Source: Cruorifilaria tuberocauda (taxonomy: Eukaryota; Nematoda; Chromadorea; Rhabditida; Onchocercidae). From it: 64,000 nt of DNA. The position numbers and the translations under genes were made by a program. A model generated the notes under the pieces. That model was not told where the DNA came from. It was given only the letters and a program-made list of their open reading frames with translations, and did no database searches. Location of the stretch: positions 62,001-126,000 of the forward strand of contig JABVXU010000039.1 in the NCBI GenBank assembly GCA_013365365.1, read 5' to 3'. Below, one piece after another: positions 50,228 through 63,357 of the stretch. Positions within the stretch are counted from its first letter, which is position 1. Every line of letters starts with the position of its first letter.

Positions 50228-51380
50228 CTTTGGAACATCCTGGAAATAACACTAGGATTCAGTTCTAGAAATATCAGAATGAAACCAATGGATTGACAAA
50301 CCTTAAGGTTTCGCCTAATCATGAAAAATGAAGTTGAGGATGGAGAATAATTCATCGTCTTCGAAGAAATTTAATTCTTTTTATTTCCAATTCATTCTGG
50401 TATTTCTAAATGCTTTGAAGAAAAATGAAATTTCGAGGGAATATAAAACTTTGATAAGAAGTCATTTTGGGAAACAGGGAAAGGATATTAAGTGCTCTGA
50501 AAAATACACCACTTTTTCCATGCATTAATTTTTTCTAATATAGTTTATTGTTATATCCAAAATTTCACATAAATTATAAACATCAAATATTAAACCAGAA
50601 GAAGTGAAATTAAGAATACAAAGTTAGTAGTAAGCGAAATTTAAGCCATATGCATCTAAAAAAATAATGAATTATAGCCATTAAGTAGTACTTCATTCTC
50701 CTATTTAAACCACCATTTAGTCTTTTAAACTTTCAATAAAAGCTAGGAAAAAAGAAAAAAGCATGAGTACTGAATAACTTTCTTAGACAGTTAAATAGAT
50801 GCATAAAGTATAAGAACACATAAAGTAAATATATTATTTGTTGCACCGAATTTCGTTCACAATAAAAAGATGCCAGCAATAGCAAACCATCAAGGACAAA
50901 ACATTAAAGAAAAAATTTCTCCAAAGCCTTTGTTAATCTAATAAATGATATGATACATTTAAAGATTTCTACGTTAAATAAACAACCTGCGGATTAATAG
51001 TGAATACAATAGAAAGTAGACGTAAAATTGAATGATGATGAAACAAAATGGAATTAAAATGGAATAATGGATTCAATTCCGTTCTTTCTATAATCTTCAG
51101 TAATGCCAAATTTAAACCCAGGCAAAAAATATGCAGTTTTTTTTTAATTATCAAGCGATACGCTACTTCCTAATTCTTAAAAGTACCCATCTATTTAAAG
51201 AAATATTCATTAAGAATACAGCGAATACACCGTACTAATACACTTATATAAGAATAACACTTGATTAACTTTCAATTAACAAATAGAGGTAAGGATATAC
51301 ATGTAATCATGATTAATCGTGCTGAAAAATTATTCGAAATTTCGTTCTCTTTAACACAACGATTTGACAAGAATTTTCAG
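50228..51380. other. intergenic; one short plus-strand open frame
   Basis: An open frame at 50328-50528 (plus) has an ATG and charged residues (ISREYKTLIRSHFGKQGKD) but no family or splice support. Nothing else recognised. Confidence 0.4.
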
Positions 51381-51718
51381 CGATAAATAATTCCAATCCC
51401 GCCTCTTGGAAAACAAAAGATCTCATTCCTGAAGGAATGAAAAATAAATTAAAAAAAATCAGGAGAAGGGAAATTGATTATCAAATACAGCTCACAGAAA
51501 AACGAAAAGAACAAATATCACTGCTTTCAAATAATTACCATGATAGCTCTCATCAAAAGGGATTGCAAAGCATAATTGAGGTGAAGCAAGAGCGAGATAA
51601 TGTATACAGCAAAATTAAAAAAAAAAACATAGATAGTCACTGTGTTCAAGAGCAAGTCAGTAATATAATTCAAACAACAAACATAATGCAGCAAATAAAA
51701 AAGTTTTTAATTACATAG
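51381..51718 (+). CDS. possible small coiled-coil protein or 3' exon on the plus strand
   Basis: One long open block follows a good acceptor (GAATTTTCAG at 51371-51380) and ends in TAG at 51716-51718. The first ATG is at 51437 (93 residues). The frame stays open back to the acceptor (NNSNPASWKTKDLIPEG precedes that Met), so it is either the last exon of a gene with an unseen 5' exon or an SL1 trans-spliced single-exon gene. The product is very charged and helical (KKIRRREIDYQIQLTEKRKE), with no cysteine-rich, signal or membrane features. It ends only about 40 bp from the F-box gene stop on the other strand. The family is not recognised. Confidence 0.4.
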
Positions 51719-51757
51719 AATTTAAACTGGACCTTCATTGAACCCACGAAAGCTTGC

Positions 51758-54302
51758 TCATCGGTTTATAAATCTCCGTTTTCCATTACCATAACTTACA
51801 ATAACCGAAGCTTTAGCCATTTTTGAACCATAATGCCCAGCCCAAAATTGCTCGTCTTTTCCACTGTGTTGAAAGAATACATAACGAGTGCCTCTAGGAT
51901 AATTCGAGAATGTATGTTCAATTTTTTGCCACTCAGGTTCTAAAATCGAAAAAAAAAGTATTACAATAAGTATAAGAAATCTATGACGAATTGCATTCAG
52001 TAGGTAAAAATGATAATTAGAAGTTTTGCATTTATTCAACATAATCATTGATGTATCACCAGAAAATGGCATACACTTGTCCTGTCAAATAAAATCATAT
52101 TCATGTGCTTAAAAAAAACTCATTGTCTTAAATTTTCTTTTTAACATGACAAAAAAAATGAAATTGACAATTTCTGTTTATGATCAATAATCATGATTCA
52201 CCTCTCAACATACGAACTCGGGTTATTGAAGTATTAGTAGTTTCATCTTCCACTGGCACATCACGTTCTTCACCAAGACGACGGTACTGAGAACAGATAA
52301 TAGTTCCTGGCATTGGTCTAAATCCCAAAGGCATACATCCATCAGGAAGTAAATGAATTTCCAATAAGTAAATCGATGCGCAATCAAAACGAGAAGTACA
52401 GTACTCCGAAACAGTAATTGGTGGACTAAATTCATCCAGAAAAGCACGCTAAATAAAATCATATCGTACCAGGTGAGGAAAAAGTTTGTAAGTACATTTA
52501 CTGAAATTTATTGAAGTTCATTTTAGACTATAGAATGAATTAATAATCAATCGGAATCTTAAGGAGCTCTATTTTAACTCATCTGCAGAAGACTTTTTCA
52601 TGGTTTATCTCAACGAACTAAGGGAAAAGCCATTTAAATGTCCTAAACATTGTTGATAGCTAATTTGAACTAGGATTAATTTAAAAAGGAAACAACAGAC
52701 ACGAAAAAACGGATACCTCAATTCCCTCTTTCCATAAATCAATGACTTGAAATTTACTACACCAATAAAAACTTGTCACAAACGCAACCGGTATTTCATT
52801 TTCTGATGAATTCACACAACCTACTGGCGGTCTCTCGATTTCAAATCTAAATTATAATTCTAGTAAGCAAAATCTAATCAAAAATAAAAATTAAGCTTCA
52901 TCGTGTCTAAACTGGAAAAATTATCCTACTGAAGAGTTATTCGACTCACATTTCTTTCAGCTTATCCTGCTCCACTTGAATTATCACCATTATAACTTGA
53001 GAAATAAGGTTATAAATTTCTACCAACAACATGAATCCTACTTATTTTCCATTTTCGAAAAAGTTCAAAACAATAAAGTGAAACTTCACCCATCACCGCC
53101 AACTTCACCCAACTCCCAATTTCGAAGAGATCCATCTTCGCCACTGTGATTCTTGACCAAATTTCGATTGAAAGCCTGCTTTATGGAAACTTTCTTAACA
53201 TTCAGTGAAGGTTCACTTCGTAAAAAACTGGGAGGCAAATCCAGTGACCGGTATATCATATAATTGATCCAGAAACCTGGAGCGGATAAAATACTGTACC
53301 ATCGATGACAAACCTGTAACATTTCTATATAAAAATTCCCGCACGAGTAAATTTAAATTCACAGTTAATTTATAATCCTGATGAAAATTAACAAAAATCA
53401 AATAATCCATCTGCAGAAACAATAAAACTCTTAGAAAGTAATGATTAGTTATCTCAAATAAGACAAATAATACAATCAATCTCACTAATTAAAAAACAAA
53501 AAATAATTTGAGACATGATAAAACAACAACAAAAGTAGCTATAACATCAAGTAACTAACTACCAAAGGATAGTCAACTCCTTTAAAAAAATAACCAAAAA
53601 ACTAATAAAAAACTATCAAAGAAAAACAAAACATTAAGCAAAAAAATACAACAATCATCGATATGATTAATAAAAAAGACTTATAGCTCTTCTTCGGCAA
53701 TCAAAATTATTATAAAACAACACTCAAAATATGTGAAAATAACTCAAATGATACTGCAGATGCAACGGAAGTCAGCCAAAAAAAAAGTAACCAAAATGTT
53801 CTTTCAAATTTGTTTGTTAAATTTCATGTGTAAAAAATAACATAAAACTTTACTGCATATATGAGAAGCATCCAATATAAATTTAATAAGTAGTCATGAC
53901 CAATCAACTACCACTATTAAGATTGGAAGACTAACTTCTAACAACACACTAACAGATTAAGAACTGAAATTGATGAAATAATTATATATAAATAAAAGAA
54001 CCTACCAAAGGACACACATAACCAATATCACGAGGATCATTAAGTCTGATCAAAATTTCTGCAAGGATTTGCGGGGGAAGAGGTATTCCTCGGATACATA
54101 TGTCTGTAACAGATAATATTATTCCGTCAAGGCTAAAAAATTACTTTAAAAAAGGAAAAATGCTAAATAACTTCGTGGAATTTTTGCATTCAGTAAAACT
54201 TAAATTAGGAAAACCTTGCAAGAAGAACAAATAACGGAAAAACATACCTTCATGTTGACCATTAATTTCACTTTGAGATGACAAGGTAGTCGTATCCATC
54301 AT
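51758..54302 (-). CDS. F-box protein with FBA (sugar-binding type) domain, FBXO2/6/44-like
   Basis: Six exons (minus): 54248-54302, 54006-54103, 53090-53313, 52717-52846, 52202-52448 and 51758-51939; 936 nt, 311 residues. The F-box starts near residue 24 (PLPPQILAEILIRL, VCHRWYSILSAPGFW). The F-box-associated domain follows: NHSGEDGSLRNWELGEVGGDG in outline, then VAFVTSFYWCSKFQVIDLW, a long beta region, and FQHSGKDEQFWAGHYG near the C-terminus. This order is that of FBXO2, FBXO6, FBXO27 and FBXO44. These are substrate receptors of SCF ubiquitin ligases, and some bind high-mannose glycans on misfolded ER proteins. The start MMDTTTLSS leaves two adjacent Met codons. The neighbours are on the same strand but more than 1 kb away. 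Confidence 0.88.
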
Positions 54303-55502
54303 TCTGCGATATAGTTTCTAATCTTTAACAATTATAAATTAGAAAAGAGAATGCTTATAAGATGATAAATTTCCTCGAACAATATCACTTTTTCTAAATT
54401 CATTCACTGAATGGTAAATCAAAGTCCATTCCTCCCCCTATCACCTTTTTTGAAAGATGACTCATTGTTATAGTTGAGTTGAGACGTAAAATAAAGCATG
54501 GAAAGCTATTCAATAAAACAGAAAAGGCAATCAATACATCTCAATTTCTGTTTTTTACTGTTGCTACAAAAACACATAATTCCTATCAAATTTAAGATAA
54601 TTATTAATTATCCAACCATTCAAAGATAAATTCACAATAAACAATCCATTATTAGATGATTAAATACTAAAATTCTTTAAAACAGAAAAAAGAAACAAGC
54701 CCATGGGATAAAGGAAAAGTAAAATTACTCGCACTCAACTCAGCTTCATATAACTTTTGAATATTTACCAAGTATTTTAAGCTGCATTCAAAACAAAATT
54801 TGAATATGTAAATTATTTGTGAAATTTGAATATGCCATTTCTTTAAGAAAATATTTTTAGTAAGAAACCAGGATGATAATATGCTGTGTGCAATTAAATA
54901 AACCAAATATTTTAATATATATTTATGAAAGATGAAATGAGCAAAAGATATTGGCAAAATTAATGTCTTAAATTGCAACTGAGAAGGAAACAACTAGAAT
55001 GCTTGAAAATATTCCATAAGCTTTCATTATGTTGCAACAAAAACAAGAAAAACAGCCCAAATATACAAACTGATACATACATAAACAATTAAAACATTTA
55101 ATAAATAACGAAACAAAAGTGCTTTTAATTCCAATTCGAAAAAAAAATTTATATGAATTTCATGTGAATTATCATAATCTTCTATTATTGTTTTTCCCGC
55201 TTACTTTAAATTTATGCATGTGTACCTATTTAGAAAATCATATATAAAATATACATTCCTATTATAAAAAATAAAGAAAACACGAATATATTTAAACTAT
55301 TAGCCACAGTGATTATAATTAAGTCTATATTGATGCCATCATTAAAAAAAAACGATGTTAGGCTGAATTACAAAACAGCCCAAAAGAAGATATTTGATCA
55401 GCTAATCACCGATACAAACCGGATAAATGAACAAATGCCTTGAAGAACCAAAAATTCTAAATCACAGCAATCAAAAATTGTACAGCTAACAAAAAAGAAA
55501 AG
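54303..55502. other. intergenic, nothing recognised
   Basis: AT-rich spacer between the YIPF6 stop and the F-box gene start on the minus strand; no gene or organised repeat seen. Confidence 0.5.
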
Positions 55503-57696
55503 TTAGAAACTAGAATGTGAAATGATTATCCAACTGACAACGAAATAGAATAAGAAAATAGGATAAAGTGCGAGTAGTTTTCGTTTCGGCGGTTGTGAAC
55601 TGGATATAAACATCATGGATGCTGAAAAAAGAGAATCTTTTTAGAATTGTAATTCCTCTTCCAATTTTTTTATTCATCCTTTTCAATTACTTAAAAAAGG
55701 TAGAAATCTTTACTTAACTTTTACGAGCTCGATTTCTTTGAAATAACACATCATTTTTCCCACAAATATGTTAGCTAGGATAGAAAAATTTAGCTAGTAA
55801 AATTACCATATATTGCCCAGATGAAACCAGCCGTGGTGACTAGAAGGCGTAAAAAAAAGAGAAATGGTGTCTGGTCGGAGTTTATTTCAATAAATTTGCA
55901 TATTACAGCTGCTAAACCAGGTGGTAATAAACAGTAACCAAGCACACAGAGCGATTGGAAAAATGATCTGCAAGAATCAATAACTTAGTTTCGATCCCTT
56001 ATCAATAAAAATAAAAATAAAATTGCATGCAGCGCTTTGATTAAAATCATTATATTTTGCGAGAAAATCGTTAAAGCTTACTATACGATCCCTTTAAAAG
56101 AAGCCATTTAATGATAAGAACTTTCTTTCTTTTTACATTTGGAAGAAATAATAAACAATTACATGTTACCACCAAGCAGCTTTGTATTTAGAGTGACAAC
56201 GCATGAACCAAAGAAAGTTAACGTGAAAACTTCGGTGAAATGAGGACCTTTACCACTTCTGCCTCCTTGCAACATTCTTAAATACAGTAAATCAAATATG
56301 CTTAATACAAAACTATAATGAATGAATAAGAATATAAAATTTTCGACCCTTTCTTTTCATATTTACTGAAGGAATGAGGGAGTGAAAGGAGAAATATACA
56401 GATGGTAGCAGTCAGGCAAACCCGATATCTAGCATGATATGTAATAAGAGTATTCTAATTATTTGGTGAAGCACACTTCCCGGAGAGAACGAAACAGTTG
56501 TGCAATAAAGACAAGATTTGATGCCAGTTTAAAACGGCTACTTGAAATGATGTAAGCCAAAATAGAAATACTTTACAATGAAATAAAGACACATATAAAG
56601 AGTGGTCCCCAAAGATCCCAATCCCGCAACAATTGCTGACTGCTTTTGGGCACCATAACTTGCCCAAATTTTGCACCAACAGTACGTAAATCCCGCCTCT
56701 AAAAACAACAATTGTTTATTACTGAATTATCAATAACTTTATAAAAATTACTGGTAGATAAAAGAATTAAAAGTTCAAATTCTAGTAGCTATTATTTTTG
56801 ATTAAGATGCAAAAATTTTTTATTCTCGTACTGAAGAATAAAAAAGTCAGAAAGAACTATGGAATTAAAGAAAAGGAACGATTTTTATACTAAAATTTTG
56901 GAAATTACCAACGGTCGTCCATTATCAATAATTAAACGACACTAAAAAAGAACTAACAATAGTATTCCAGATTGGTTCATCCAACGTATCAAAATCGCTA
57001 TTTAAATCAGGTTCAACAGTGAAATTTCGTGCTTTTGAGGAAGTTGCTCCAGCAATTTCGCCACTCAAATCAATATATTGCTGGTTGCGTCTCTCCTGTT
57101 CCTTTACGGAGATTTCTTTTTCTAGCTAGACGACTTACTATTAAAATTACACAATGTTTGTCTTGAAGTGGGTTAATTAGAATATAGATGAAATTTCATT
57201 ATATGTATGATTTGGTAACACCTAAAGCTGTCCTAAAATCATGTATATCATAAAATCATTCAAATTATTCACTATATTTGGTTATAACTATTTTAACTCT
57301 TACAAAAAAATACTATGTAAAACCAAAATGTAAAAATAAAAACACTAACCAATTCAATGTCAATTACAGCACTTCCGAAATTGTGTGCCATTTCTAAATT
57401 TGACTGGAGTTCCGCAGTATGTTCTCAAAAGGATACACTCATAAACTATGAAATAAAAATCAACTATTAAACTCTTTTCTTTTGAAAAAGCTCGTAGAGC
57501 TAACATATGACTAGCCATCTCATATGATATAACGTATCAAGAGATCTAATTTCATAAACTCACCAGCTAAAGAACTAATATGCACACCCTCGTCAGTAGT
57601 CAAATCGACTAAAATATTTTCAGAAGTTGGTATTGTAGCTTCAGAATAAACGATTGGTGCTGGTGACAAGCGTGCAGATGGCACTGTATCAGACAT
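55503..57696 (-). CDS. YIPF6: YIPF6 family Golgi membrane protein
   Basis: Seven exons (minus): 57564-57696, 57350-57393, 56958-57125, 56577-56698, 56163-56276, 55807-55967 and 55503-55621; 861 nt, 286 residues. Diagnostic stretches are DFDTLDEPIWNTI, RDLRTVGAKF, LLRDWDLWGPL, FTEVFTLTFFG, LLGGNISFFQSLCVLGYC and, at the end, SQPPKRKLLALYP with YFVVSW. These follow the YIPF6 sequence in order and include the five hydrophobic Yip1-domain segments after a cytosolic N-terminus of about 140 residues. YIPF proteins sit in the ER-Golgi membrane, bind Rab GTPases and act in vesicle traffic and Golgi shape. The N-terminal 45 residues (exon 1, MSDTVPSARLSPAP) are joined on phase; a second Met at 57391 would give a 241-residue form closer to the human length. 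Confidence 0.92.
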
Positions 57697-58458
57697 ACGA
57701 CATTTGTTTTCTTTATATTTAAGTACCTCCTGAAATTGAAGTGATCATTTGACCAGTGAAAAATGATTCGCAGACAGCTGTTTCCGTGAAATTTAAAATG
57801 GCTAAATATCAATCAAATTTACAATCAAGAATCACCATCATGAGATCTTACTATTGAAATGACATTATTGTTCAAGAAATGACTACTCTATCATATGGTA
57901 GTTTCAATTGGGAACACATCTGCTTCACAACCTAATCACGTTACTCCTGCTTAATTTGGAACAATCATCCATCGCTCAAAAAGATAAATTTTAAAACGTT
58001 GCTTTCTGCATTTCGCTTATTCGTTAATCGACAACGAAAAAAGTAGTGGTCAAATGTAAAAACAAAAAATATTTTTTATACATTATTAAATGTAAAACGC
58101 GAAATGACGTGTCATATCAAAAGGTAGTATCTTGATAAAAACTATTTTAAACTGCTAAAACGAACAATATACACTTGAGCATTTATTCAATTCAACAAAA
58201 ACAAAAATATACAGAATCAATCAAATCCAAATATCTGTAAAAGCGAGAATCTCAATATGTTCATTTCAGTTCCTGTATTCACTGTATTATAATATATATA
58301 TTACAATCAGAAGAAAAAAACCTGAAATAACTTAAGAATCGCATTTATACTGCCAGGCATAAAAATTTTTTGCCACAGTAAAGGAAGAGTTTATTAGTTT
58401 CGCATGTGAGGTAAGGAAGAGTGAGAATATTGTGATAAATTTCTCACACTGATTTATC
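57697..58458. other. intergenic, nothing recognised
   Basis: Short spacer between the PRPF31 stop and the YIPF6 start on the same strand. No separate promoter element is evident. Confidence 0.5.
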
Positions 58459-61298
58459 TCAAGGCCGTAACATCGGAGTCTGAACTTTCACAAATGCAGC
58501 AGAAGGCGAAAAATAAGTTGTAGAAGAGGAACGAACATGATCGGGTTTCACTGTTGGGTTTACAATCTCTAATCCCAATACGGGAGTGAAAGTTACGCTT
58601 GAAGCAGTGCCTGCTGCTCGTGAACGAATCGATGTTACGCCACCCATTGATCGCTGTCGCTCCATTGTTTTTTGAAGCTTTTGAGACATTCTAAATAAGA
58701 TTTATATATTTAAAAGTTTACGTCCTTATGGAGTGGTGATAAAAAATATATTGAAATTTTAAAAATGCGTATAATCCACTGCTTTATTATTATCACACTT
58801 AAACATGAAAACAAATACTGACGAGAATGTGCAAGTTAAAGAAATAAAACATAGCATTGTACCTTGCTCTTGTTTTCGGATCGACTGTAGCGTTCCTGAT
58901 GCGGCTTCCAGAAGACGGACCACTCAATGCCTGCCCAAGTGAAAATCCCATATTTTCTTGGATAACATCTTCAGCTAATTCACCAAAATTCATGCGATTT
59001 GATTTTTTCCTCAATTCCGTCATACCCAGTCGTTCCTTCATTTTTCTTACTCGACGACCTCCTCGTTTCTTACTAGCCTTCAATAAAATTGCATAAAATT
59101 AAATCTGTTGGCTTCAAGACAAGCAGAAGGTTAAACAAACTGATGATTCATTTCACCACAAATGTTAGCATTATGCTTTGTGACAGTAGTACATCCTCAT
59201 ATAAAGAAGACCACATATTTTCCATATCAGGACAACAATGGAAGCCATTTCCTGTTTTGTTTGACCAGCAGTTCTACTTCGTTTTTTATCAGAGCAGGAA
59301 AAATCGTGAAGTACCTGATTAAAATATATGAAAGGTACGAGAGACAATAATAACCTTATCCAAAGGCTTTGGTAAAGGTTTCGCAGCCTTTACTGGTGGA
59401 GGCTCCAACATTTTTTCTATTTTCTGTTTGATTTGTTCAAATAAGTTCTTTCCGATTGAACCATCTGATGATTCATGAATAAAATCAACACGAGCAGCAA
59501 GCGTTGTTTTTGCTGCCAGTAACCGAGCAGCCTTCTGCCTAAAAATGAGTGACAATATAAAAATGTGTCATGAATGGGAATTTAGATAAACCATTTTACA
59601 TGACTTTCGATACAATTTTCTACCTGTGCTAATAAAGAAAGAAATCAAACAAACAAAATTCATGGCCAGCACCTTAAGTCTGGTGGAACTCCTTGCACAA
59701 CAGGATGGAAGAAAAGAAAACCAGCATGGGGTAGTACAGCCGTCGAACTAAAACCACTCAGTGTTTTTTTCTGCGCACCGAGAATCAGTACATTGCAAGC
59801 GGGAAGGCGAGCCAAAGGAGCTAGACCTGAAAAACTTTTAGCAGAAGTAAACAGGAAGATATTAAGCGGAAATGCTAATGTGACTGCCTTATCTACTTTG
59901 TTATGAAATTGTAATTATTTCTGTATCTCCATCTACAATTCTTTTCTTCCCATAATTGAAACATCACAATATAACAGTAAAACTGCTATAAAAACCATTA
60001 TTACAAACTAAATCTTTTTCGTCAAGCTATAATTCACACTTATTATTTGAAATCATTTACTGGAGATATAAAAGATAACTCCTAATATAGACATTATTTA
60101 CCTCCAGCTTTAGCGACGATCATTGCCGCTGTTCCAGCTCCCAAGATTTCGCACAAATTCGGTGCAATAAGTGCCATCCTCGATTCAACCAGCTGATACA
60201 TATTAAGTCGATCGGTGTGCAACTGTTCAGCCATATCGCAAGCTTCTTGTACTGCAACTAATTCGTCTGGTTCCAACGCTTTTCCTTGCGTAGTTGATGC
60301 TGTTACACTAACTACAATGCACGTAGCGGGCGCCAAGATTTCACTGAAATTGATAACAAGCTCTAGAAATACAAGGCTGAAAAAAAGAGAAAAAATTAGG
60401 GATTAAATTGCTTTGTTTATTACAAAAAACTATTTCCACAAAAAAAATGGCAAACCTCAAAATCTGTTTATTTTGTCCTTTAGTAGAAATATCATTCCCC
60501 AGAAGTTTTACAGTTGCCAAATATTCTAATGCATTTGGCACCAGAGATTCTAATTCAGGAAAACGCTTTTCATACTTGTCACGCACGAATTTATGAATTA
60601 CATTCAATTCCTGATCCACTTCAGCTGCAAGCTGCAAGAACAATTTAATTAAGATTTGAAGCCTCCTTTCGCTTGCGAAAATTTGTAAACAGATATAAAC
60701 ACATCTCAGATCATAAGAAAAGCTTCTTTGCGAATGACAATGAAAAGACAGACAATACTCTGCTAATCGCATTATTCAAATAGCAAAGATGATCCAAACT
60801 ATCTGTACGAACAAATTTTGAATTTAACTAAAAAATAAAAGCTATTTATTGCCTACCCCAGAAAGTTCCACAATCAATTTGTACTGTGGATCCGCCTCTA
60901 ATGGTTTTGTGACTGGTGGAATTTCTTTTAAATTCAGCTGCTCCTGCATTTTGTTGATGAGGTCCTTGTAGCTACAAATAATCAAAGAGTATAAAATTAG
61001 AAGCAAAACTCCCATTTTTATAACACATAAAACAAATAAAAAGCTGAACAAAATTAGAAATTTTGTTTTCAACTTGCTTGTAACGTTTCACCTCTATGTT
61101 TAGATATTGAATTTAATAAATTATAACGGCATACTTCTGATTTGCCAGTAATTTTGCTACGGATCCAACCCGATCGTAGGCACTCATAGATGGTAATTGT
61201 TCATCCACTTCTTCCAAGCCTTCTCCTCCATCTTGCTCTGTCTCCTCTACCAACTCCTCATCCTCTAAATCTGCCAAAAGCTCATCCGCAAGCGACAT
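58459..61298 (-). CDS. PRPF31: U4/U6 snRNP protein Prp31 (PRPF31)
   Basis: Eight exons (minus): 61135-61298, 60857-60971, 60456-60631, 60102-60343, 59673-59826, 59355-59538, 58863-59077 and 58459-58690; 1482 nt, 493 residues (human about 499). It starts MSLADELLADLED and continues with an acidic run. The NOSIC/NOP part follows: ELNVIHKFVRDKYEKRFPE, VVSVTASTTQGK, ESRMALIAPNL, ILGAGTAA, then LILGAQKKTLSGFSSTAVLPH. The Prp31 C-terminal domain has KKRGGRRVRKMKERLGMTE and FTPVLGLEIVNP. Prp31 binds the U4 snRNA k-turn with the 15.5K protein and bridges U4/U6 and U5 in the tri-snRNP. All core motifs are intact. It is the most secure gene in the window and is likely essential. Confidence 0.97.
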
Positions 61299-63357
61299 TC
61301 TCGTAAATAATTAATCTGATATTATCACCAAGAGGAAACACAATTACCTACAAAACTTAACAGAATTAAACTTTACAGAATCCTCATATTTTAATCTTCG
61401 ACCCCAATTATTTTTTGATACAGTTCAATTTCATTTCATATTTTTTTCTTTCTCAAGTCTCTCTAAATCGTAATCAAAAGACATAACCAAGATTTAAGCA
61501 ATTTAACAGTAATTTAAATTTAACTAGTCCCTTTGAAATCCCCACTTTAAAGCATAATTGCATGGAAGCACTGTTCCATGAGTCTTTACATTACATGTCA
61601 GTTTTAATTTTTTCAGAAGAATTTTGTCATATGCGAGTTCTATAGAAATAAGGAATAATTAATGCCCATACAAGTAGTATTCGAAAATATCCTCTAAATT
61701 ACCAAACAACTCACTCCGCTTCCAATACCAAACGTAAAACACGAGACATTTAGAAGAAAATCACGTGAAGAAAGATGGCAGCAAACTTTCGGCATCTCAT
61801 CGCCTCGTCACGTTTTTCTTAATTTTAAAGATTTTATCGAATCATACCCCAACCTAAGCTTAGCACACGATTTGCTAAAATCATGAAATATCGTGTTATG
61901 AAATGTTGCACAACGAGATAGCAATGAAAATTTGTCCAATCTCTCGACAAATTTTTTGAAAATTTATGGATTTTTCATTTTATTCGTTTTTTTTTCCATT
62001 GCGATTTATTAGTATTATATGTTATAACGCTATTCTTTTTTTTACCAATTTTTAATTTAAATCAAATTATTAAGGGTATAATATTAAAAAATAGAATTAT
62101 CTGATTGAAATTGATAGAATTATCACCGTCGTACGTAAATTTATCACTCATTTAATGTTTTTTTTTTTAAAGAATCTTTTCATCTATCAAAAATTGCTAG
62201 TGCTTCTGAAAAAAAATACTATTTATATTTAAATCAACTGATGTAAATAATGAAAAAAAAATCTTGCATTTTAGCAGTACAAAAATTATTATAAAGCAAC
62301 AACCGCATGATTTATCATTTATCAGGGTAAAATCATATCACTATCATTTTTGCATCGTTCTGATATTTATGCTACTAGACATATTGAATTTCTGTCAATC
62401 GAAGATGAAGTGATAAAATACTAATTCATCTAATTCTTTACATTTTTACTTGGAAATTTTAGGCGGTTAATGAATTGCATGAAAAAATTGGAGGAAACGA
62501 GCATTTGGATGGTGAATTGCGACATTTGGATGCTGAATTATGATTTTTCATTGCTAAGATTACTGCACCTGCATCACAGGTTTATTTCTTTTAGTAACAA
62601 TACAGAAATCAAACCAGTATTTGTGATTACCAAACTTAACTTATGCCGGTTTATCACAGTTAAGATAGCATAAATTTAAAAGTACTGTACTTTGCTATTG
62701 TACAACTTCATCGAATTAAATCATATTTGAAAATGGTTTCGTCATTAACGTGAGACTCTTTTAAATGTATTTTTAGTACTTACGATATAAATAAGTTTTT
62801 CTATTAAACTTTAAATAAGAAGTAAATACTTTATATTGCTTAGCAAACTCATGCCATGAGCAATTTTTGCATATTCATAATTGAAAATTAGGAAGAAAAC
62901 AAATTTAACATAGTAATAATAATAAGAATACTATAAATAGTATTAATGATATGATTGTTTAAAATACTGATAGTCAACTTGTATTACTGTATTGCTGTAT
63001 TGATGAAGTACTGATTACTTTATTTTTACTTGGACAGTTTTGCATCATGAGCCGATATTTATATGAAAAAATTTTCTCGGGGATAAAAATGTATGGATTA
63101 TAAAATTTAGGAATAAAACGTAGTAACTCACTGACTTAAACTAAATATACTTATATTTATACAGATGTCTGAAAAAGGAAAAGATATCCGAGCAACAAAA
63201 TCAAAAAAACCTGATAAGTTTGTTTTCCATTTGCTTCATTTTTTTTGGAGTAAATGATTTAATTAACTTTTTGATTTTTAATATAAGCAGTAAGTACTTA
63301 GAAAAATCATTCTATTCTTGTCGACGTTCTTTTCTATAATCGTGAGAAGATTAAAAG
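61299..63357. other. intergenic, nothing recognised
   Basis: Upstream of the Prp31 gene. AT-rich with T and A runs; no open frame with family support. It ends at the outer edge of the candidate LTR. Confidence 0.5.

Noticed and set aside
50328..50528. 67-codon plus-strand ORF with an ATG near the ITFG2-like gene start
   Set aside because: No recognisable family, no splice partner in phase with the later plus-strand ORF; kept only as a note in the intergenic entry.
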